Made by a program: the position numbers and the translations under genes. A stretch of 64,000 nt of DNA from Haliclona indistincta (lineage: Eukaryota > Porifera > Demospongiae > Haplosclerida > Chalinidae), in NCBI GenBank assembly GCA_964017065.1, contig OZ024788.1, forward strand, positions 12,979,947-13,043,946, given 5' to 3'. The notes below the pieces were generated by a model. That model saw only the letters and a program-made list of their open reading frames with translations, ran no database searches and was not told where the DNA came from. Below, piece by piece: positions 22,173-33,240 of this stretch. Positions within the stretch are counted from its first letter, which is position 1; each line of letters begins with the position of its first letter.

Positions 22173-22660
22173 TAGCCTCGTACCCAGGTGCTAGTGAGGA
22201 GAAATAAGCGCCTGGTATCTACTGTACGTCCATGTGCTAAATATCCATTCGTTTTCCTGCAAAAAAATTAATATTCTGATTATGTCATGAAAATGTGGTA
22301 GCAGTTATTCAGACCATGCCCCCATTATTAAACTTATAAACAGCTGACTAAGAAGCAGCTCGATCTCAGCTCTAGCTCTGATTCGACAAATAACTTTGTG
22401 GTGAGCCTGCATACGCAATAGTAGGCTTAATCATGTCATTTCATACTGCTCTTGTTAATTGTACTTCTGCTCCTGCATTAGAGCTTCAAGAAAAGACGCT
22501 AGAATACAGTCATGACAGTAGATTGCAAACAGGAGAGCTGCAAATGAATATTAATCACGTACCACAAACAATTACAATGGTAACTGACGGCGGTGGATTT
22601 CCACCGCTAGTCGCGCTTGCATATGTATTGTATACCAGGCACTTCTTTAGAAGCGCTGTG
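22173..22660. mobile_element. Mutator-like miniature element, right end deleted
   Basis: The left end TAGCCTCGTACCCAGG and the preceding ATCATAGCAC match the complete copy at 53270. The right terminus is missing here: the element runs directly into gag sequence near 22660. Shared position in both retroelement copies means it was inserted before the unit duplicated. Confidence 0.7.
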
Positions 22661-23094
22661 AATGCTTGCTGTGGTTTTCCTGTCAAATTTGGTACCAGCC
22701 TGTAGCTCCACCAATTCTTGACACCATACCCCAGCATCAATCTCTCGTAAGTAGTTAACTAGGTACACTTCAATGTCGTCTCCATCTGTCAATATGTTTA
22801 GCTGTAATCTGCCCACTCCTGAGTCAACACTAGCTCCTGGGTCTATACCTCTCGTTCTCGCAGGATCTCTTAAGCTAGTAATTAACTTTCCAGTGTCTAG
22901 CTCTTCTTGACGTTTCCTCTCCTCGGCAATCTGATTTCTTTCTTGTTTCTATCGTCTAGTAGCTCCTTTAGGACTTCTGCCTTGTGGACTTCCGCCATAC
23001 TTGTTGTCTTTAGGTAGCGTTTTCCCGATCGTGTTGTCAGACACTAGCTCCTGGGCTCTCGTCAACAACTGCGATGACGCCGCTGCCACCAAAA

Positions 23095-23236
23095 TGTGAA
23101 GGACTACTAGGGTTTACGAAAGATTATTATACTCACAGCATAGTATACAGCAGAGAATGATCAAGAATGAATATACACGTGGTGGTTACATAATAGAATA
23201 AATATGGTCTGAATAATAATGTCACAATCCTTCACA
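23095..23236 (-). repeat. 142-bp LTR
   Basis: On the minus strand it runs TGTGAAGGATTGTGAC … TAGTCCTTCACA, beginning TG and ending CA, followed after three bases by TGGTGGCAGCGG. The other copy (54424-54565) has the same length. A second LTR is not present on the far side. Confidence 0.65.
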
Positions 23237-26094
23237 CAAACACAGTAACTGACAGCTGCTACTCTAGTGCTGGTTGTGTGAAGCTAATTGACAGCGCCTG
23301 GTGTTCAACATACAGCTTGTACTATCATGTCTGATTCTTTCTCCAAGCGCTACGTTTGCCAACAAACTAACACATGTTGAAGACCTTATGCTTAGCAACT
23401 ATTATTATATCAACAACATAAAACAACAAAACAACAACGATGAGTAAAGTTGTGATCTTTGAAGATGTGCAACTGTGGAAACACAGCTGTGATGCACGCA
23501 ACACGAGGCGAGGTATAATTGATTTGAGCCATTTATTGGCTTCTCATGTGTAAAGTGTTAATAATACTCACATTATGAATTACACTTTCCAGGTTAAAAA
23601 TTAGCCAAGCACATTGTATTAAAGCAAGTGGCTGAGAAAATTTGTCAGGTGTATGTACTTTTCAGTATCCAGCCCCAAAGTACTAACATTTGACGAGGTC
23701 GCTGCACTTATGACTGCGTAATCGGATATTTAACGTTTGTGTATAGTAAAAGGAATTCCACCTGATGACCACTTAGTGTACGAGTTTATTAGTTCTTGCA
23801 CGAGTGAAAAAAACGTAAAGTGTGGTTTGTACCATAATTATTTGGATGGTATGATACATTACCACTCCCTACATGACCACGGTTTGTGCTCTACAGTTGA
23901 CGCTTTCCGCGTGCATTAAGTAATAAGTATTAGCATTGCTGGCAATGGTTGGATCAGTGTGATGACTTCAATACATATCAAATGAACATTGGTTTGCTAT
24001 TGGCCTTTGCTGAGATGTGTACCGTATTCAATCATTATTTTGTGAACATTTGGCTCATTTACAAGAAATCAAGAACATTTTACAGAATTTTATTTATTGA
24101 ACTAACATAATAATTTTATGATTATTAAGTTGCTGTTGTCATAGTAACTGTTTACATGACAAACCACAACTAATCACAACTGTATACTTAGTGCTCATTA
24201 GCATTCTAATGTTACTACACACATAATGCCATTGGTCATTTCTTGCTTTATGTGATTGTCACATGGGCTACACGCATACTGCATGAGTATAATTATTAAT
24301 TCACTGTTCTAATCGTGAACTTTTGGCTGTTACTAACTGCCCTGTTAGTATCACTTACCATTTGATAACACTGTATATTTCTGATATAAAGTAGCCAGCA
24401 CACACTTTATTGTAACTACAAAACCAAGAGCCTAGCCAGTAAATACATATAGACAAAGCTGCCATGCTTCTCCTGATCTCTCTCACGGCACGCATATTTA
24501 TAGCTGTGTTACCATAGTAAAGAGTCTTTGAGCTGGGTAATCTGTGTTGTCTTGTGGCTGATATTCCTTCAAGAAGACGCTAGAGAGTTGTTTCATTGTT
24601 TTATCAGTTGTATCATTCCTTGATGTGCCTGTGGAGTCTGAAGAGCCTATAGATCATTTGTAGCAATGACATGAGCTGTGTTGAACGTTAAGAGAAACGG
24701 CTTTGAAATCTGTTCACATAATAGTTATCTGTCTCCACAGCAAGTTTGGAACCTTAAACTCACTTGCTAAGCATTGTACGAACCTGATCAACACTTCAGT
24801 TTTAGTATCTTGTGTCAAGCTACATGTAGCATGCATACTTTGTGAGTTAAGAAAATTCTCTTACATAACGGATAGCCAGACACCTGCTATGCATGTTTGC
24901 TTAGAGTCATCAAAGCAATCATCAAAAATGAGCAGTACTTGTGTTTGCTGCAAATAGTATTGCATTAGTTTAGCTTTAGCAGTTTGGCACTGCCTGTTTG
25001 TGGTAAATTGTGTAAGCTGTATCAAACCACAAGCTAGACCCTGTCTGTTTGCTTCTGACAACCTACCTCCGTGCAAAGCGCTGTATGGGATTTAGATGAC
25101 TGGCGGTTCCTTTGATCACACCCATGCATTGTGGTACTACTATGAACTTATTGTACAGTAGGCGGGGTTTATGAAATATATGCATGATATACAGGAAGTG
25201 CGGATCTCGCCCACTCATATACTTTAAATGCACATAATTGTGCTCAGTGAGTATTTACCTGCCACTTTAATGGATTTTGTGATGTCACATGTTGATTAAT
25301 TAACATGTGTACATCTGTGTTTTTAAATTAAGTACTTTCGGTAGTATGATAATTTACCATTATTATTAGACTCTTTGTCCTTTCCGATCTTGTTACTTAC
25401 CTACTCCCAACCCTAAAGCTCTTTCATTTTTGTTTTTATTACTTGATTATAGTACAAGTGTTCACGGTTTATAATATAAGTGTTGCGGTACGCATGGGTA
25501 TACTGTAAATCGGTAAAATTTTGTTGTTAAAATATTTTTGTGGGTAGGATCAACCACGAAAATTAAACATGAAATTTTTAAAAACAGAAATTTGTAAATA
25601 AATGCTGAGTTGAGAGTTGAATGCTGGAAGTTTATGCTCAAGAACTTGGCTGCAGCTGAAATATCTGTCTGTCTTGAGTTACATTTCAGCCAGCGTCACA
25701 AAGCGACCTACTACTTTGCTGTCAGGAACAACTCCAACAATCGCCATCATCTGAGTGTCTTGGTTTGGCGAACAAATGGCAGAATTCTTTCATTCAGTTG
25801 GCTCCTACACTCTTGTGTACACAATAACCACGAATTTAAGCATACTTATACAGCTTTCAGTAGCAACAGTCATGCACTCTTGTCTAGAAGCTGTGTACGC
25901 TTGCATACATTTTGATAAAATTTAGATGTTAAAGTATTTTCGTTGGGCAAGTCGACCCACTAAAATTTATCACGAAAATTTTGTTACATTTTCTGATTTA
26001 CAATAAATGAAAATTACCTCACTGAATTTGTTAGAAACATTGAAGTCGTTACATTTGCATCACAGCTTTATTTTCTACTTCTTTCGATCATTAG
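23237..26094. other. Upstream region of NLR B, duplicated unit spacer
   Basis: This is paralogous to 36190-38673 and to 55655-59044 plus 62642-63933, differing by indels and element insertions. 23237-23560 also resembles the interior and right end of the TTAA element at 50980-51624. I see no protein-coding exon. It ends in a TTTCTACTTCTTTCGATCATTAG-like polypyrimidine plus AG tract. Confidence 0.5.
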
Positions 26095-29000
26095 ATGCCA
26101 CATTGTCCGATGAACCTGCAATGAGTTTCCCCCTTGCTTATACAAGCAATCCTGATGGTCCTCCTCCATCTCAACGACCTAAAATAGATACCTTTGCTGA
26201 TAAACCCTACCACTCACCATCTCATGTCGCTCACTCTCTACCATCATCCAGTAGAACCTCTTCATTTAAACGATTTTCTTTGTCTGATTACGATCAACCT
26301 TCTCATGGTCTTCCTCCTCCTAAGCATCCTAGACTAGTCACTGCACCATCCTCTCCCCTCACCACTCTTCATAGACCCACCAGCACAGTAGTGTTACACA
26401 CTTCAGGTAGTATGGCTCCTTCACCCTCAGTAGCCCCTCCCCCAGCACTTGCTTCCACTCTTTCTCCTTGCATGCAACGATATGTGACATACCTCAAGGA
26501 TCGATATATTGCTAGACAAACTCCAGTTTATGATAAAGAATCTAGTTTATTGTGTTACAAGGCGACTTCATTCATTAATATTGCTTTAGTCCACAAGAAT
26601 GTTAAGACTATGACAGAGAGTGTTAAGAATGAGATGGTCATGGACAGACTGCATGGTCATGTTGATGCTATTCAAAAGAAAAAGACCACACTTAATTTTA
26701 GTAATGTGTGTAAGTGTGATGACAGCAGCCTAGCTCGCTGTGTGCTTGTTGAGGGGGCACCTGGGGTTGGTAAGACTACGTTTGCATTCGAGCTGTGCAA
26801 GCAATGGGCCAGAGGAGAGATCCTGCAGGAGTGGGGAGTGGTGGTTATTATCAAGCTGAGAGACCATAGGTCAAGGACAGCACAAACTATCAATGACCTC
26901 TTGTACCATCCTGACCCTGAGATACGCCAGGCAGTGGCAGAGCTGGTTAGACAAGATGGCAAGGGCATGTTGCTGATACTAGATGGATACGATGAACTGA
27001 CAACCAAGCAGAGAGAATCTGGCTCTGTGATTCAGTGGCTGATGAGTAGAGAGCTACTCTGTAGGGCCACACTAATGGTGACCAGTAGACCACTTGCCAC
27101 TAGAACACTCCATTCTGACTTTCAGCAGTCCATTGACCAGCACATAGAAGTGCTGGGGTTCACAGATAAGAACATTGAAGAGTACATCAACTCAGCTTGT
27201 GGAGACAACCCAGAACTAGTAGAAGATTTCAAGGAGTACCTTTTCTGTCATCCATTCTCATCTTCTCTTATGTTCAATCCTCTACAATGTGCCATAGTAA
27301 CTGACCTTTACCGCAGCCACTGGCAGTGTGGGGACAAAGGGTTTGCCCCAAAGACCCTCACTGAACTATACACAGGTCTTGTCCATACTCTGTTACTACG
27401 ATACCTCACACACCATCCTGTACACAAGGACCGAGACTGGAGATTAAGAGACATGAATGATCTACCAGAGGATGTGAAGCAGGAGCTTAAAGCAGTGACT
27501 GCACTAGCAGCAAAGGGAATAGAGAAGCAACAGTATGTGTTTGATGAAGATGACAATGTACCATCAGAGACACTTGGTATGATGCAGAGAGAGGAGGAAC
27601 TGACTGCAGGTATTGGGAGATCATCATCTCACAACTTTCTACATCTTACATTGCAAGAATATCTTGCAGCACTGCACTACTTCCAGCAATGTGACAATGA
27701 TGAACAACAACTATCACAAATACTTGGACGAAAGGGTCTTTTTCCTCTTAGTAATTTCTTAAAGCATTATGGAAAGAAAAGAGAAAAATCTTCATCTTCC
27801 TCAGCTACTCACTGGCCGGCGGTACTCTTCCTAGCAGGTAGAACACAACTCAGTGGTATTGATCTGAAGGCTGGTCTACATATTAGTCGAGATACATCAT
27901 CAGTTGATGTGTCATTGCTTCATTTGTTGTATGAGACTCAGTGTCCACAGCTCATTCAGTCAACTCTAGTCACTAGTACAAAGTATATTTCTGTTAGTGG
28001 TCGCTCTGCTCTAGACTGGTTTGTCATTGGTTACTGTATTGCCAACAGCACTAGCACTTGGAGAGTGGAAAAAATGGCTATAGTCAACCCCGAATACTTT
28101 AAACATCTTGTCATTGGTCTAAAGTTAGCACCTCAGGATGGTAGTGGAGAGGGTAAGATAGTCTCTCTTGATCTCTGTGGATTACCATCTGAGATTTTTA
28201 TGATTTTGACAGGGCTCATACCTTTCACTAAAAATGTGTCATCTATTAGAATAAATATTTCCAAACAAAATCATCACAAACTCAAGTTAGAAGAGCCCAT
28301 GGTTGAAGATGTGTTTGACAGTTATCCACTATTAGAGGAGCTTACGATTAAAGGAGCTGACAATAAATATTTTGAGATCAAGTTTCCTTGTATTCCTCAG
28401 CAGAATAATCTTCACACTCTATCACTTCATTATTGTAAGCTCAGCATTGAAGCAACTAGCGCACTCATCCACTCTCTTCAGTCTCCTAACAGCAGACTAC
28501 TGCACAAACTGTCATTTAGTGACTGTAATTTTATCACTACCGACCACACTTACAAGTTTTCTTACTTTGAGTTGCTAGAAACTAATGGTAAACATTCTCT
28601 GAAAGCTGAAGGTTCTTCATTTGCTATCAATCACTGGTTATTATATATACCATCCTATGCTAATCTAATGACTGAACTGAACTTGAATGTTACAGAACAA
28701 GATTCTTCACCAGATGAGACACTAGAGGGGATTAGTTTGAACAATCTCCACACTCTGTCACTAACAAAGTGTCAACTTAGCATTAAAACCACCAGCTCAT
28801 TCATCCACTCACTACAGTCCCCTAGCAGCAGGCTACTGCACAAACTATCATTTAGTGACTGTAATTTTATCACTATCGAGCACACTTACAAGTTTTCTTC
28901 CTTTGAGTTGCTAGAAACTAATGGTAAATATTCTCTGAAAGCTAAAGGTTCTTCATTTGCTATCAATCACTGGTTATTATATATACCATCCTATGCTAAT

Positions 29001-29969
29001 CTAATGACTGAACTGAACTTGAATGTTACAGAACAAGATTCTTCACCAGATGAGACACTAGAGGGGATTAGTTTGAACAATCTCCACACTCTGTCACTGA
29101 CAAAGTGTCAACTTAGCATTGAAACCACTAGCTCACTCATCCACTCTCTGCTCTCTCTAGACTATAAACTAACCAAACTGTCACTGTGCAAGTGCACTAT
29201 TTCCACTACTGACCACACCTACATGTACCAGTTCTCTTCCTTTACATTGCAACACACTAATGGTAAAGTGTGTTTGAATGCTACTGGTTCTTGTAGTGAA
29301 ATCAATCAGTGGTTATTACAATTATCATCCTACACAAAGATAAATTTGACTGAATCTATCCTTAAGATTGAAAAAAAAGCTTCTTTATCTGATGAGACAC
29401 TTGAGAATATTAGTTTGTATCGTGATGTGTTAGAGATCTTAAGAATTGAAAGTAGGAACAGTTTTATTGTTCCTCTATTCATAGCACAACAGCAGAACAA
29501 TCTCCACACCCTGTCATTGATGGAGTGTAATCTCAGCAGTGAATCCACTAGCTCACTCATCCACTCCCTGCAGTCTCCTCACTGCAGACTACACAAACTA
29601 GCATTGTGTCGCTGCACTATTCCCACTACTGACCGCACCCTCCTCATCACAGCTATTGTCAGCAGCACCACGATAACACACCTTCTCTTCATTGATAATA
29701 ACATTGATAATCCATCACTCACAGCACTGGTCAGTGGTCTCAAACAGAACAGAACAATGGAGGAACTAGCTTTTCAAAACATATCAGAAAATTTCACAAA
29801 AGAACAGTTCGAATTATTGATAGAGGGTGTAGACAGCAGTGCTGTGAAGAAACTTTATCTGTATTATAATATTCACTACAAGAAGTTGTTTAGTTACTGT
29901 CCACTCTTTAGAGATGATGTGGACATTGAGTGGTATGATTATTCTCGTGATTTGTACAAGAAGTGGTGA
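26095..29969 (+). CDS. NLR copy B: NACHT-LRR exon, complete and open
   Basis: An open exon from the CATTAG acceptor to TGA gives 1282 residues from ATG 26121, plus eight codons back to the acceptor. A Pro/Ser-rich linker (about 1-130) leads to NACHT, with P-loop GAPGVGKTTF near residue 213, Walker B LLILDGYDEL and TSRPLATRTL. A winged-helix-like middle follows (NFLHLTLQEYLAAL). From about residue 700 to the end is an array of degenerate LRRs. Two adjacent 336-bp blocks (28404-28739 and 28740-29075) encode almost the same 112-residue LRR pair, with SFAINHWLLYIPSYANLMTE in both. An ATG at 26007 also opens in frame, but it lies before the acceptor, and copies A and D break that frame, so I reject it as the start. 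The Death-domain exons at 15442-15936 fit as its 5' end. Confidence 0.92.
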
Positions 29970-30395
29970 CTCTCAACTACTGGTATGATGAGGTTAGTGT
30001 TATTGTTCTATTCTAAAAAATGTGCTACGCAAGCTTTATGCCTTTAAACTATTTTTGAAAGAATAATGATTTTCAGTATTTATTTTGAGTGTCTTTACAT
30101 TGTTGATGTTAGTTGTGATGATTACAGTATGTTAGTAGCTATACAGTATATCTCGTGCTCTCAGTGCCCAGCTCAAGCCTCACTCAGTGAATACAGTGAA
30201 CTACAGTACAGCAGTGCTGCTACTAACCACCTTCATACTATCAGTGAGTCACCTTTATTAACCCTTCCATCACTCTACTACCACTCAGTACATGATCCAT
30301 TACTGTATTATCCTGTTATTAAGAGTGATATCACCACAAGAAGGAAATATGAACCAGCTGTGAAATTTTGTCATTTCTCTCCTTTTTCAGCTTTT
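29970..30395. other. 3' flank of NLR B, shared with copy C
   Basis: The stretch is nearly identical to 42675-43101. A conserved open segment (QCPAQASLSEYSEL) that ends at GTGAGT could be a STAT exon or 3' UTR. I cannot assign it. Confidence 0.4.
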
Positions 30396-30587
30396 GTGGG
30401 CTCAGAGTCACCAACCAGTTATCAACAGGAGCAATTCTCAACAATCAGAAGGCTATGGAGTACAATGCTCAAACTGGTACTCTTCAGTGCAACTTCAATT
30501 TTATGCAACTCAACAAGATTAACAGGAGTCAGAGAGGAGGGCGGCTGAGACTGTCACTGAAGAAAAGCTTCCTTTGCTCTAACTCCG
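30396..30587 (+). pseudogene. STAT5-like fragment, DNA-binding domain (unit B)
   Basis: The same exon as 6457-6712 reads [19 protein letters not shown], with the same TAA after KLPLL (30580-30582). It is joined directly to NEMF sequence at about 30588, so the rest of this exon and the first NEMF exons are deleted. Confidence 0.8.
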
Positions 30588-31246
30588 ATTAGCATTAGCA
30601 GAAGCAGATGGCTTGTTCAAGTCATTGACCTCTCAGCCCAGCAAAGTAAGTACCAAAGTGTACATACTACCTGATATTAGTACAATGCTGTTCAAGGAAT
30701 TCTCATTCTGAAGAGGAAGAAGGATACCCTGTGCTGTAGCTGCTACTGGTCTAGGAGCAGAACAGACCAATGATATTTTCACGTTAGCGCTGTGTGAGTT
30801 CTCTTCCTGACTGACCTCTTGTTTTCTCTCTCCAGAAATGTTGAGTTTCATCCCATGCTGTTCAGACAGCACCAGACTGCTGACTACAGAACACTCGACT
30901 CATTCAATAGAGTAGGTGATCCAAATTGAGCAAAAATAAAATCTCTTGCTTACACAATAAATTTTATTCCAGGCAATATAGATGAATTCTTGTCAGCTAA
31001 GAGCAGGCAGAAGCAAGATCTCAAAGCCATACAGCTGGTATAGTATACAGTATAGTGTTGCACCGATGAGCCGATATAATATCTGTATCTGCCGATATCA
31101 TTGTATCGGTACTATATCTGTATCGGTCGAAACGATATCGGTCTTGCCGATACGGGCGAATACGGACGCACGCGGACGATCACGGATAAACGTACGACAG
31201 CTGCAGATTGCTGTTGGCGCTGTCACTTGCACGCGTACGCTAAATA

Positions 31247-33061
31247 ATGTCGAAAAGAAGATCGCCTATATGGAAGTACTTCACCGCTGGCGACAGCGAT
31301 CGCCAGGCAACCTGCAATATTTGCAGCGCCTCCGTCCCAAGAGGCGGTCAGTCAATCAAGTCCTTCACTACGACGAATCTAGTTGGGCATCTCCGCAAGC
31401 ATCCTACGGAGTTTAAACAATTTGAGGATGCCAAGAGTGCAGCTGCTAGCAGCTCTGAACCGCAGGTGCAGAAGAGCAAGAGATTTAAGCAAATAACATT
31501 GGAAGAAAGCAGCAGCAGGACTAAAGCTTGGGAGATAGACGATCCACGCGCTCTCGCTTTAACTACGAAGATAGGAGAGATGATTGCACTCGACTGTCAG
31601 CCACTTTCCCTAGTTGACAATGTAGGCTTTATTCGAGTCATTCAAGCAGCTGAACCGAGGTATGTACTGCCTAGTCGAAAGTACATTACAGAGAGGACGA
31701 TACCTCAGATACACTCTCGCGTTTTCTCTAAAGTCAAGGAATCCCTGCTAGAAGCGAAGTGGTTAAGCTGTACCTCTGACATTTGGAGTACTGAGGTCAG
31801 CAATGATAGTCTCATCAGCCTTACCGCTCACTGGTTGTCACCAACTTCCTTCGAGAGAAGGTCTACCATGCTCTGCGCTAGTCCTCTTCCAGGTTCTCAC
31901 ACTGGAGATGCCATTCAGTTGAAGTGTGCTGAGATGTTTGACAAGTGGGGAATCGAACACAGTCAGGTGCATTGCTTTGTGACAGACAATGCTGCCAACA
32001 TGAAGAAAGCAATGACTGATGGAGGCTACAATCATGTGGGTTGCTTTGCACACACACTACAGTTAGTTGTACAAGATGGCATTCTATCGCAGCGATACGT
32101 AAACGATATTCTAGCCAACTGTCGACGTATTGTGGGGCACTTTAAACACTCCCAGCTGGCATCTTCTCAACTGAAAACTATTCAGTCAAGCCTTGGGTTA
32201 CCTCAGCATCGTCTCAAACAAGATGTAGCGACGAGATGGAATTCGTCTCTCTATATGCTGGAATCCATTCTTTCCCAAAAAGTGGCCCTAGCTGCTTATT
32301 GCACAGAGCATGATGGAATTCCTTCACTGACTTCCCATCAATATGAGATAATAGAGAAGGTAATAGCAGTGCTGAAGCCTGTAGAAGATATAACACAATC
32401 TATTTCATCTAATAAGGCATCAGCATCAATAATCATACCTTATGTCAGAGCACTGAGAAAGTGTTGGGAGAACTGCAGTGATGACAGAGGAGTGCGGACG
32501 ATGAAGAAAGAATTGCTCAATTCACTAAATCGCAGATTCTGTGATGTTGAAGAGAATGAGACACTGGTGATAGCAACCATGTTGGACCCTTGCTTTAAGG
32601 ACAAGTCCTTCACTACCTTAGTTGCCCGGGATGAAGCCAAGTCATTGCTGATTCGATTAGTGAACGAGAAATTTCCACACAGTGATGTTGACCAGCCCTC
32701 TGACTCACAGACGCTTGAGCAGCAATCTCGAACTGATGTAATGAAGTGCTTTGATGAAATACTGGAAGAGGCTGGTAGTTCTACTCAGGAAGTAACATCT
32801 ACTACAGTAGTTGAACAGTATCTTGCTGTTCCACAATTACACTATCATACAGGCAATGCTTGTACATGGTGGGCTGAAAACAGGCTGCGGTTCCCTACTC
32901 TCAGTAAACTGGCTCTGCAATACCTATCACCACCTCCTACATCTGTACCGTCAGAGCGTCTGTTCTCCACTGCTGGAGATATTTATGATGAAAAGCGAAA
33001 CAAACTCGATCCTGAATGTGCAGAAACACTTCTTTTCATCAAAAACAATCTCCAAATCTGA
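31247..33061 (+). CDS. hAT transposase, BED finger, intact
   Basis: Single open frame, 604 residues, ATG at 31247. An N-terminal BED-type zinc finger (CNICSASV … HLRKH, residues about 20-55) should bind the termini. The RNase H-like core includes SDIWS near residue 180 and FVTDNAANMKKAM near 245. The C-terminal hATC dimerisation segment reads TWWAENRLRFPTLSKLA and SVPSERLFSTAGDIYDEKRN (residues about 540-590). The length fits autonomous ZBED/hAT transposases. It catalyses cut-and-paste transposition, giving the 8-bp TSD seen. No frameshift or stop is evident. Confidence 0.93.
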   Translation: MSKRRSPIWKYFTAGDSDRQATCNICSASVPRGGQSIKSFTTTNLVGHLRKHPTEFKQFEDAKSAAASSSEPQVQKSKRFKQITLEESSSRTKAWEIDDPRALALTTKIGEMIALDCQPLSLVDNVGFIRVIQAAEPRYVLPSRKYITERTIPQIHSRVFSKVKESLLEAKWLSCTSDIWSTEVSNDSLISLTAHWLSPTSFERRSTMLCASPLPGSHTGDAIQLKCAEMFDKWGIEHSQVHCFVTDNAANMKKAMTDGGYNHVGCFAHTLQLVVQDGILSQRYVNDILANCRRIVGHFKHSQLASSQLKTIQSSLGLPQHRLKQDVATRWNSSLYMLESILSQKVALAAYCTEHDGIPSLTSHQYEIIEKVIAVLKPVEDITQSISSNKASASIIIPYVRALRKCWENCSDDRGVRTMKKELLNSLNRRFCDVEENETLVIATMLDPCFKDKSFTTLVARDEAKSLLIRLVNEKFPHSDVDQPSDSQTLEQQSRTDVMKCFDEILEEAGSSTQEVTSTTVVEQYLAVPQLHYHTGNACTWWAENRLRFPTLSKLALQYLSPPPTSVPSERLFSTAGDIYDEKRNKLDPECAETLLFIKNNLQI

Positions 33062-33094
33062 CACTTACTGCTATATACATTGATCATTAACACT

Positions 33095-33240
33095 ATTGAC
33101 ACTGATTCAACCAAATCACCACAATCACTTATACACTTCACATGATTTAACCACTTCACCACAATCACTTATTCACTTCACCACAGTCACTTATTCACTT
33201 CACATGACTCAGCCACTTCACCACAATCACTTGTATAATC
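33095..33240. repeat. Minisatellite in the hAT 3' region
   Basis: About six imperfect copies of a CACTTCACCACAATCACTTA-like unit, alternating with CACTTCACATGA, lie between the transposase stop and the right subterminal repeats. Confidence 0.8.

Larger units (their letters stand above)
20846..23236 (-). pseudogene. Truncated LTR retroelement, gag-protease, copy 1
   Basis: Read on the minus strand from the LTR at 23236, the sequence has a primer-site-like TGGTGGCAGCGG and a Gag segment with DGDDIEVYL and KFDRK-type motifs. After two inserted miniature elements come a second Gag segment, a CCHC zinc knuckle (CFSCGEIGHVKRNC near 21210-21250), a damaged second knuckle, and a retropepsin-like stretch DIILDTSCTKSIVRSDLV where the catalytic DTG reads DTS. 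No reverse transcriptase, integrase or 3' LTR follows. The order suggests a Ty3/gypsy-like element. Frameshifts make it dead. Confidence 0.75.

Noticed and set aside
22433..22705. 90-codon plus-strand frame (MSFHTALV), with a relative at 53732
   Set aside because: It is inside a Mutator-like miniature element, opposite gag, and not conserved in length or frame.
26007..26094. Upstream ATG giving the longest NLR B frame (start MKITSLNL), also in C at 38586
   Set aside because: Copies A and D break this frame with single-base changes, and a pyrimidine tract plus CATTAG lies between it and the conserved part. It is more likely intron.
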